The position numbers and the translations under genes were made by a program. The notes beneath the pieces were generated by a model. The model did no database searches and had not been told where the DNA came from. It was given only the letters and a program-made list of their open reading frames with translations. Shown here in pieces: positions 1 to 5,825 of a stretch of 6,866 nt of DNA. Location: contig CAAHEN010000138.1 in assembly GCA_900772575.1 (NCBI GenBank), positions 1-6,866 on the forward strand, written 5' to 3'. How positions within the stretch are numbered: position 1 is the stretch's first letter; each line of letters begins with the position of its first letter. This stretch comes from Bacteroidaceae bacterium (GTDB lineage Bacteria > Bacteroidota > Bacteroidia > Bacteroidales > Bacteroidaceae).

Positions 1-552
1 CCCGCCGCCGGCACCTACTTCTTTCTCGGCGAGCTCGTGCTCGTCCACCCCGCCGACACCTACGACGCCCCCATGCCGGCGCGTTGCGGCCACTGCCGCC
101 GCTGCATCGACGCCTGCCCGACGGGGGCCCTGCTCGGCGACGGCACCCTCGACGCCCGCCGCTGCCTCTCCTACCTGACCATCGAGCACCGCGGCAACCT
201 GCCAGCCGGCACCGGCGACAAGATGGGGCTCTGTGTCTACGGTTGCGACCGCTGCGCCGAGGCTTGCCCCTGGAACCGCTTTGCCCGGCCGACGGACGAG
301 GCCGCCTTCCGCCCCTCCGACGCCATGCGTGGCATGACCGCCGACGACTGGCAGGCACTCACCATCGACGACTACCGCCGGCTCTTCAAGGGCAGCGCCG
401 TCAAGCGCGCCAAGTATGAGGGCCTCATCAGGAACATCCACGCCGTCAGCGCGACGGCGGAAGAATCCCCAGCACCGCCGGACAGCGGCACTGCTCAAGA
501 CACCGGCGACGTCCGGAACACCCCAGCCGACGAGGCCGGCAAGGGGCTCTGA
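1..552 (+). CDS. queG: Epoxyqueuosine reductase QueG, C-terminal part (5' end outside window)
   Basis: The reading frame is open from base 1, so the gene begins upstream; the GTG at 37 is an internal Val codon, not a start. QueG is the cobalamin- and iron-sulfur-dependent enzyme that reduces epoxyqueuosine to queuosine in the anticodon of certain tRNAs, in the cytoplasm. The 183 visible residues begin with the family's FFLGEL stretch. They then carry the two-cluster ferredoxin module: CGHCRRCIDACPTG at visible residues 29-42, the extra Cys of RCLSYLTIE at residue 55, and CDRCAEACPWN at 82-92. These give the eight cysteines expected for two [4Fe-4S] clusters. The tail with SAVKRAKYEGLIRNI is also typical of the family. 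After it comes a roughly 37-residue Pro/Ala/Asp/Thr-rich, probably disordered extension ending at TGA 550-552. The cobalamin-binding N-terminal half is not in the window. Its position directly before murC gives no functional link that I can see. Confidence 0.93.
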   Translation, partial: PAAGTYFFLGELVLVHPADTYDAPMPARCGHCRRCIDACPTGALLGDGTLDARRCLSYLTIEHRGNLPAGTGDKMGLCVYGCDRCAEACPWNRFARPTDEAAFRPSDAMRGMTADDWQALTIDDYRRLFKGSAVKRAKYEGLIRNIHAVSATAEESPAPPDSGTAQDTGDVRNTPADEAGKGL

Positions 553-556
553 ACAG

Positions 557-584
557 GCCGCTTCAAAGCCGCTTGGGCGCCGCT
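557..584 (+). repeat. Three direct repeats of GCCGCT at 11-bp spacing upstream of the murC promoter
   Basis: The hexamer GCCGCT occurs at 557-562, 568-573 and 579-584, exactly 11 bases apart, about one DNA helical turn. The first two copies extend to GCCGCTT. The array lies just after the queG stop and about 60-85 bases before the putative -7 element at 643-650. A protein could bind on one face of the DNA here, but in a GC-rich genome chance or slippage is also possible. I know of no named regulator with this motif. Confidence 0.45.
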
Positions 585-642
585 GGAAATTTTATCCCGA
601 AAAAAGTCGGCCCCAACTACCCCCACTCCAAGAAAATATTGG

Positions 643-650
643 TATTTTTG
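643..650 (+). promoter_or_regulatory. Probable Bacteroidota-type -7 promoter element for murC
   Basis: TATTTTTG matches the Bacteroidota primary sigma -7 consensus TAnnTTTG at all fixed positions. It sits in the only clearly AT-rich island of the window (about 587-687). The start site would fall near 656-660, leaving a leader of about 30 bases before the murC ATG at 688. I see no TTG at the usual -33 distance, so the match is half a promoter. No comparable element was found in the later intergenic gaps, which suggests that murC to ftsZ are driven largely from here. Confidence 0.5.
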
Positions 651-670
651 CCTACAACTATACGTATGCG

Positions 671-687
671 CTAAAAAACATTAAGCG
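671..687 (+). promoter_or_regulatory. A-rich translation initiation region of murC without Shine-Dalgarno
   Basis: The bases just before the murC ATG read CTAAAAAACATTAAGCG and contain no GGAGG-like motif. A-rich, unstructured leaders in place of a Shine-Dalgarno are usual in Bacteroidota and support the start at 688. The same absence of a Shine-Dalgarno holds before ftsQ, ftsA and both ftsZ genes. Confidence 0.4.
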
Positions 688-2070
688 ATGAACCTTCAAG
701 ATGTCCATTCCGTCTATTTCATCGGTGCCGGTGGCATCGGCATGAGTGCCCTGGAACGTTATTTCCTCTCCAAAGGAAAGCACGTCGGCGGCTACGACCG
801 CACTGACGGAGAACTGACCGAGAAGCTCCGCGAGGAAGGAGCAGACATTCACTATACCGACGACCCCGCCCTGATACCGGACGACTGCCGCGACGCGGCC
901 CACACCCTTGTGGTCTACACGCCGGCCATTCCTGAGAGCTCGGCCGAACTGGCTTATTTCAGAAACGGCGGTTTCACCGTCATGAAGCGCGCCGAGGTGC
1001 TTGGCCTCCTGACCATACACGCCAAGGGACTCTGCGTTGCCGGCACCCACGGCAAGACCACCACCTCCTCCATGACGGCCCACCTGCTCCACCAGAGCCA
1101 TGTGGGCTGCAATGCGTTCTTAGGCGGCATCACCAAGAACTACGGCACCAACTATCTCCTCTCCGAGACCAGTCCCTACGTGGTCATCGAGGCTGACGAG
1201 TTCGACCGCTCCTTCCACCACCTGCGCCCCTATGCCAGCGTCATCACCGCCACCGATGCCGACCACCTCGACATCTACGGCACAGAAGCCGCCTATCTGG
1301 AGAGCTTCAGCCACTACACCAGTCTCATACAGCCCGGCGGCGCCCTCATCGTGCACCGCGACCTGCGCTTCGAGGAGCGCCTGCAGCCCGGCGTCCGGCG
1401 CTATGACTACGCCCGCACCACCGGCGACTTCCACGCGGAGAACATCCGCATCGGCGGCGGGCGCATCGTCTTCGACTACGTGTCGCCCTTCGGCAACATC
1501 GCCGGCGTGGAGCTCGGCGTCCCGGTCAGCATCAATATCGAGAACGGCATCGCCGCCATGGCCCTGGCACAGATTGCCGGTGCCACGCCCGACGAGATCC
1601 GCGCCGCAATGCTGACCTTCGCCGGCGTGGAACGCCGCTTCGATTTCAAGCTCAAGACAGACCGCATCGTCTTCCTGAGCGACTATGCCCATCACCCCGC
1701 CGAGATACGCCAGAGCATCCTGTCACTGCGGGAGGTGTTCGACGGCCGCAAGATCACCGCCTTCTTCCAGCCGCACCTCTACACCCGCACACGCGACTTC
1801 TACAAGGATTTCGCCGACAGCCTCTCACTGCTCGACGAGGTCTACCTCACGGAGATCTACCCCGCCCGCGAACAGCCCATACCCGGCGTGACCAGCCAGC
1901 TCATCTATGACAACCTGCGCCCCGGCATGGCCCGCCACCTCTGCCGCAAGGCCGACGTGCCCGCCATCGTCGAACAGGGCGACTTCGACGTGCTGATGGT
2001 GCTCGGCGCCGGCGACCTCGACAACGACTGCGACCGCATCACCGAGATTCTGAAGAAGAAATACTGCTGA
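688..2070 (+). CDS. murC: UDP-N-acetylmuramate--L-alanine ligase MurC
   Basis: MurC is the cytoplasmic Mur ligase that uses ATP to join L-alanine to UDP-MurNAc, the first step of the peptidoglycan stem peptide. At 460 residues it has the normal family length. The N-terminal Rossmann domain opens with GAGGIGMSAL at residues 13-22, which binds the UDP substrate. The central ATPase domain has the P-loop GTHGKTTTSS at 119-128, EADEFDRSF at 168-176 (metal and ATP site) and DADHLDIYG at 190-198. The C-terminal domain has DYAHHPAEI at 332-340 and QPHLYTRT at 361-368, both MurC hallmarks. The ATG at 688 places the first motif at the usual distance from the N-terminus. The gene ends 34 bases before ftsQ, with which it is probably cotranscribed. 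In a typical dcw cluster murG would precede it; here queG does. No key residue appears to be missing. Confidence 0.97.
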   Translation: MNLQDVHSVYFIGAGGIGMSALERYFLSKGKHVGGYDRTDGELTEKLREEGADIHYTDDPALIPDDCRDAAHTLVVYTPAIPESSAELAYFRNGGFTVMKRAEVLGLLTIHAKGLCVAGTHGKTTTSSMTAHLLHQSHVGCNAFLGGITKNYGTNYLLSETSPYVVIEADEFDRSFHHLRPYASVITATDADHLDIYGTEAAYLESFSHYTSLIQPGGALIVHRDLRFEERLQPGVRRYDYARTTGDFHAENIRIGGGRIVFDYVSPFGNIAGVELGVPVSINIENGIAAMALAQIAGATPDEIRAAMLTFAGVERRFDFKLKTDRIVFLSDYAHHPAEIRQSILSLREVFDGRKITAFFQPHLYTRTRDFYKDFADSLSLLDEVYLTEIYPAREQPIPGVTSQLIYDNLRPGMARHLCRKADVPAIVEQGDFDVLMVLGAGDLDNDCDRITEILKKKYC

Positions 2071-2104
2071 GCGGACGCGCCGCCGCACCAACCCACCGAG
2101 CGCC

Positions 2105-2839
2105 ATGAAGACCCTGCTCAAACTTCTCCTGATCATTGCCGTAGCCGCCTACCTCGTGTTCGCCTTCACCCGCATCATCCGCGGTGGCGACGACACCAAG
2201 TGTGTCGGGCTGAACGTCAAGATCGCAGACAGCGCCCACGCCGGCTTCATCACCGCCGCCGAGGTGCGACGCCTGCTCGACGAGAAGGGGCTCAATCCTA
2301 CAGGGAAAAAGATGGAGCAGGTCGACGGTGACACCATCGAGCACACCCTACTGCGCAATCCCTTCATCAGCATGGCCAAGTGCTACAAGTCGCCCAGCGG
2401 CGAGGTCAACATCCAGGTGGCGCAGCGCCTGCCAATCATGCGCATCAAGGCCGACGATGGCGAGGACTACTATATCGACCGCAGCGGGCACCCCATGAAA
2501 TCGGTCGGCTATACGGCCGACGTGGCCGTCGCCACCGGCCATATCAGCCAGGAATACGCCCGCCGCCGGCTCGTCCACCTGGCGCGCTTCATCCACGACC
2601 ACAGCTTCGCCGACGATCTGGTCACGCAGGTCAGTGTCGGCAGTGACGGCTGCGTGGCGCTCATTCCCCGCATCGGCTGCGACGTCATACGCCTGGGCCG
2701 TCTCGACAGCGCCGCCATCCACCGCCAGCTCGGCAATCTCCATGCCTTCTACACGAAGGTGCTGCCCACCGTCGGCTGGAACACCTACCGCGAGATCAGT
2801 CTCGAATATGCCAACCAGATCGTGTGTAAGAAAACCTGA
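2105..2839 (+). CDS. ftsQ: Cell division protein FtsQ
   Basis: FtsQ is the single-pass inner-membrane scaffold that links the cytoplasmic Z ring to the periplasmic septal synthesis machinery (FtsB/L, FtsW/I). The 244-residue product has a very short cytoplasmic end and one hydrophobic segment at about residues 4-22 (LLKLLLIIAVAAYLVFAF). A POTRA-like region at about 33-114 follows, ending in VAQRLPIMRI. A beta-rich domain starts near YYIDRSGH (122-129) and the protein ends with YREISLEYANQIVCKKT. These features match the compact Bacteroidota form of FtsQ. The sequence family is poorly conserved, so the call rests partly on position between murC and ftsA, where ftsQ is expected. The ATG directly precedes the membrane segment. 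The 34-base gap upstream and the 54-base gap downstream are consistent with one operon. The long basic cytoplasmic tail of E. coli FtsQ is absent. Confidence 0.93.
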   Translation: MKTLLKLLLIIAVAAYLVFAFTRIIRGGDDTKCVGLNVKIADSAHAGFITAAEVRRLLDEKGLNPTGKKMEQVDGDTIEHTLLRNPFISMAKCYKSPSGEVNIQVAQRLPIMRIKADDGEDYYIDRSGHPMKSVGYTADVAVATGHISQEYARRRLVHLARFIHDHSFADDLVTQVSVGSDGCVALIPRIGCDVIRLGRLDSAAIHRQLGNLHAFYTKVLPTVGWNTYREISLEYANQIVCKKT

Positions 2840-2893
2840 CGCCCGAGTCTGCCACCGCCCATCACCCATCTCGAATCAAAGACCAAACACAAC

Positions 2894-4285
2894 ATGCCAA
2901 CAGAAGACAACTTCATCGTAGCGATAGAACTCGGCTCGGCCAATGTCACCGCCATCGTCGGGAACAAGCAACCCGACGGCACCATCTTGGTCCATGCCCT
3001 GGCCCAGGAGAAGTCTGAGTCATTCATTCGCAAAGGCCGCATCAACAACTTCACCAAGATGACCTCGTGCCTCGAAGGCATGAAGTCGAAGTTGGAAGAA
3101 CAGCTGCACATGACCATCACCGGCGCGTATGTCGGCATCGGCGGGATGGGCATGCACACCGTCGGCAACACCGTCACCCGTCACCTGAGCGACAAGATTC
3201 TCATCACGGCCGACATCGTGCGCAATGTCATCGATTCCAACCTAAGCATGCCCGGCGGCGACCGCGAGATTCTCGAGGTCATACCGCAGGACTACAAGCT
3301 CGGCACGCAGGTGGTGGCCGAGCCTGAGGGCATCGCCTCCGACTCTATCGAGGGGCACTTCCTCAACATCGTGGCCAGCGCCTCGCTGCGTGAGGACGTC
3401 ACCAAGTGCTTCGCCGCCGCCGGGCTGAAGGTGATGGGAATGCCCATCTCCGTACTGACGCTGGCCGACGCCATACTGACTGAGCCGGAGAAACGCTCGG
3501 GCTGCGTCTTCGTCGACATGGGGGCAGAGACCACCTCCGTGGCCATCTACAAGAACAACCTGCTGCGCCATCTCGCCGTCATCCCCCTCGGCGGTGCCAG
3601 CATCAACCGCGACATCTGCACCCTGCAGATTGAGGACGCGGAGGCTGAGAGCCTCAAGCGGCAGTATGCCATCGCCTTCCACGAAGACACGGAAGACGAT
3701 CATGCCCCCATCACCCTGAGCGACGGCCGCAGCGTCAAATATGAGACCTTCAGCGCCCTCGTCCAGGCCCGGTTGGAGGAGATTATCCTCAACGTCAACC
3801 ACCAGATCTCACTCTCGCCCTACGACCGCACCCAGCTCATCGCCGGTCTCGTGGTCACCGGCGGCGCCTCGCTCATGCGGGGCATGGACAAGGCCTACGA
3901 GGCCTATACCGGTTTCGACCGCCTGCGCATCGTCAAGGGCATGCGCCTGCAATACAAGGCAGACCCCTCACTGCTCATCGCCCCGGGATTCAACGCCGAC
4001 GGCTCCTGCAACACCGCCATTGCCATCATCGACAAGGGCGACCTCAACTGCTGTGGCGGACAGATCGGCGCAGAAACGTCCGAACCCGAGTCTGTCGTGG
4101 AGACGGTTACAGCCGCTGTGCCCCCCAGTATGCCTGAAGAACCCGCTGAGACCGCCGAGACCCAATCCGCACCGCGCCCCAAACCCGGCATGAGCGCCTT
4201 CAAGCGCTTCTGGCGCAACATCGCCAACAAGGCCAGCAACATGGTCAGCGACGACGAGGAGCGCTTTCCCGGCAGCAAGTCATAA
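2894..4285 (+). CDS. ftsA: Cell division protein FtsA, actin-like Z-ring membrane anchor
   Basis: FtsA is an actin-fold ATPase that polymerises on the inner membrane, binds the FtsZ C-terminal peptide and recruits later divisome proteins. The 463-residue product begins with the phosphate-1 region FIVAIELGSANVTAIVG. The FtsA-specific 1C (SHS2) domain follows at about residues 85-165. Phosphate-2 is VDMGAETTSV at 207-216, and the adenosine motif VVTGGASLMRG is at 320-330. Residues about 392-431 form a Glu/Pro/Ala-rich linker. It leads to an amphipathic helix at about 433-451 (MSAFKRFWRNIANKASNMV), the expected membrane-targeting sequence. The helix is followed by about 12 acidic or polar residues rather than lying at the very end. 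The ATG at 2894 gives the usual short N-terminus. The A/C-rich leader (CAAACACAAC) has no Shine-Dalgarno. The gene lies 102 bases before ftsZ. Confidence 0.96.
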   Translation: MPTEDNFIVAIELGSANVTAIVGNKQPDGTILVHALAQEKSESFIRKGRINNFTKMTSCLEGMKSKLEEQLHMTITGAYVGIGGMGMHTVGNTVTRHLSDKILITADIVRNVIDSNLSMPGGDREILEVIPQDYKLGTQVVAEPEGIASDSIEGHFLNIVASASLREDVTKCFAAAGLKVMGMPISVLTLADAILTEPEKRSGCVFVDMGAETTSVAIYKNNLLRHLAVIPLGGASINRDICTLQIEDAEAESLKRQYAIAFHEDTEDDHAPITLSDGRSVKYETFSALVQARLEEIILNVNHQISLSPYDRTQLIAGLVVTGGASLMRGMDKAYEAYTGFDRLRIVKGMRLQYKADPSLLIAPGFNADGSCNTAIAIIDKGDLNCCGGQIGAETSEPESVVETVTAAVPPSMPEEPAETAETQSAPRPKPGMSAFKRFWRNIANKASNMVSDDEERFPGSKS

Positions 4286-4387
4286 AGCGGATCACCAACC
4301 ACACCAACCCAATCCTGGGCGCGGCGCCGGTCCGCAGAGGCACAGCCGCACCCGCCAACATAACACCGCATATCCCGCAACATCATC

Positions 4388-5695
4388 ATGCCAGACAACA
4401 ACGACTTACTCGACATCGGCATTCCCTCCACATCGCCATCCATCATCAAGGTCATCGGTGTCGGCGGCGGCGGCGGCAACGCCGTCAACCACATGTACCG
4501 CGAAGGCATCCACGACGTCAACTTCGTGCTTTGCAACACCGACTCAAAGGCCCTCTGCGACTCGCCAGTGCCGGTGCGCCTGCAGCTCGGCAAGGAAGGG
4601 CTCGGCGCCGGCAACATCCCCGAACGGGCCCGTGAGGCCGCGGAGGAGAGCGTCGAGGCCATCGACAACATGCTCAACGACGGTACCAAGATGGTCTTCA
4701 TCACCGCCGGCATGGGTGGCGGCACCGGTACCGGCGCCGCACCCGTCGTCGCCCGCGAGGCCAAGAACCTGGGCATACTGACCGTCGGCATCGTCACCAT
4801 ACCTTTCCTCTTTGAAGGCAACAAGAAGATTGACCAGGCCCTCAACGGCGTCGAGGAAATCTCCAAGCACGTCGACGCCCTGCTCGTCATCAACAATGAG
4901 CGCCTGCGCGAGATCTACCCCGACCTCAACGTGCTCAGTGCCTTCGAGAAGGCTGACAACACACTCAGCATCGCGGCCCGCAGCATTGCCGAGATCATCA
5001 CCATGCACGGCATCATCAACCTCGACTTCCGCGACGTCTGCACCGTACTCAAGGACGGTGGCGTCGCCATCATGTCCACCGGCTACGGCGAGGGCGAGAA
5101 CCGCGTCACCAAGGCACTCAACGATGCCCTCCACTCTCCCCTGCTCAACAACAACGACATTTTCAACTCCAAGAAGGTGCTCCTCTCCATCTCCTTCTGC
5201 GCCGAAAAGGCCGGCGACTCCCTCATGATGGAGGAGATGAACGAGGTGCACGACTTCATGGCCAAGTTCCACGATGACGTGGAGACCAAGTGGGGACTCT
5301 CCACCGATCCCTCGCTGGAAAAGAAGGTGAAGATCACCATTCTCGCCACAGGCTTCGGCATCTCCACCGTGCCGGGCATGAAGGAGAAGCGCGACGCCGA
5401 GGAGGAGAAGCGGCGCATCAGCGAGGCCGACAAGCTCGAGGAGTATGAGGACCGCCGCAACCAGTACTACGGCACCAACGAAAAGAAGAGCGGCCAGCGC
5501 AAGCGCCCGAAGATCTACCTCTTCGGCCCGGACGACCTCGACAACGAGGAGATCATCTCCATGGTCGAGACCATCCCCACCAACAGGCGCAGCAAGGAGC
5601 AGCTCTCCGACATCCAGAACAAGGCCACCGACACCGTTGCGGCTGAGCCTGAGCCGACAGGCGGCAGTGGCCCTGGCGTCATCTCCTTCGGCTGA
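4388..5695 (+). CDS. ftsZ: Cell division GTPase FtsZ (first copy, canonical)
   Basis: FtsZ is the tubulin-like GTPase whose filaments form the Z ring at midcell. This 435-residue copy has every core motif: IGVGGGGGNAV (about residues 23-33), NTDSKAL, T3 LGAG, the tubulin signature GGGTGTG at 110-116, FEG plus KK in the T5 region, INNERL, AD before helix H7, and the T7 synergy loop NLDFRDV at 211-217 with both catalytic aspartates and the Asn. The C-terminal subdomain runs to about residue 325. A strongly charged Lys/Glu/Arg linker (about 332-375) follows. A conserved block, YLFGPDDLDNEEIIS, leads into IPTNRRSKEQ (396-405), which resembles the FtsA-binding peptide of other FtsZs. About 30 further residues end in GVISFG, so that peptide is not terminal. 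It follows ftsA as in standard dcw clusters and is probably the housekeeping FtsZ. The 102-base gap before it shows no clear promoter. Confidence 0.97.
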   Translation: MPDNNDLLDIGIPSTSPSIIKVIGVGGGGGNAVNHMYREGIHDVNFVLCNTDSKALCDSPVPVRLQLGKEGLGAGNIPERAREAAEESVEAIDNMLNDGTKMVFITAGMGGGTGTGAAPVVAREAKNLGILTVGIVTIPFLFEGNKKIDQALNGVEEISKHVDALLVINNERLREIYPDLNVLSAFEKADNTLSIAARSIAEIITMHGIINLDFRDVCTVLKDGGVAIMSTGYGEGENRVTKALNDALHSPLLNNNDIFNSKKVLLSISFCAEKAGDSLMMEEMNEVHDFMAKFHDDVETKWGLSTDPSLEKKVKITILATGFGISTVPGMKEKRDAEEEKRRISEADKLEEYEDRRNQYYGTNEKKSGQRKRPKIYLFGPDDLDNEEIISMVETIPTNRRSKEQLSDIQNKATDTVAAEPEPTGGSGPGVISFG

Positions 5696-5707
5696 GCCGG
5701 AAACAGG

Positions 5708-5728
5708 CTTTTCCCGCTGACTTTTCCC
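5708..5728 (+). repeat. Direct repeat CTTTTCCC x2 in the ftsZ-ftsZ gap
   Basis: CTTTTCCC occurs at 5708-5715 and again at 5721-5728, 13 bases apart, directly ahead of the long hairpin at 5734-5791. The pair is short and may be chance, but it is one of the few T-rich stretches in a very GC-rich region. No function is evident. Confidence 0.35.
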
Positions 5729-5733
5729 CGTCT

Positions 5734-5791
5734 GGGCGCCGTCCCGGTCATGGCAAAACGCCGCCACAACGAAATGACCGGGCGGGCGTCC
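5734..5791. other. Long imperfect inverted repeat (hairpin) between the two ftsZ genes
   Basis: Left arm 5734-5751 pairs with right arm 5774-5791 over 18 positions. The inner nine base pairs (CCCGGTCAT with ATGACCGGG, 5743-5751 and 5774-5782) are perfect. A 2x2 mismatch follows (5741-5742 opposite 5783-5784), then seven more pairs including one G-U. The 22-base loop contains a small GGC/GCC stem (5752-5754 with 5760-5762). No T-run follows on either strand, so this is not a textbook intrinsic terminator. It could act as a transcript stabiliser, attenuator or processing site that sets the ratio of the two FtsZ proteins, or be a palindromic protein-binding or dispersed intergenic repeat. Confidence 0.7.
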
Positions 5792-5825
5792 TGGCGGTTC
5801 AACCCAAATCTCATACCCTGAGTCC

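Noticed and set aside
416..691. Plus-strand frame overlapping the queG end and the murC leader
   Set aside because: It covers low-complexity queG tail and the promoter island in another frame, has no family resemblance, and ends inside the murC start.
2086..4311. Shared CACCAACCCA after murC (2086-2095) and after ftsA (4302-4311)
   Set aside because: Ten bases of C/A-rich leader sequence; such composition is common before starts in this window and probably coincidental.
4287..4335. Possible stem GCGGATC with GGTCCGC in the ftsA-ftsZ gap
   Set aside because: Only seven pairs including a G-U, with a 35-base loop; too weak to call a terminator or regulatory hairpin.
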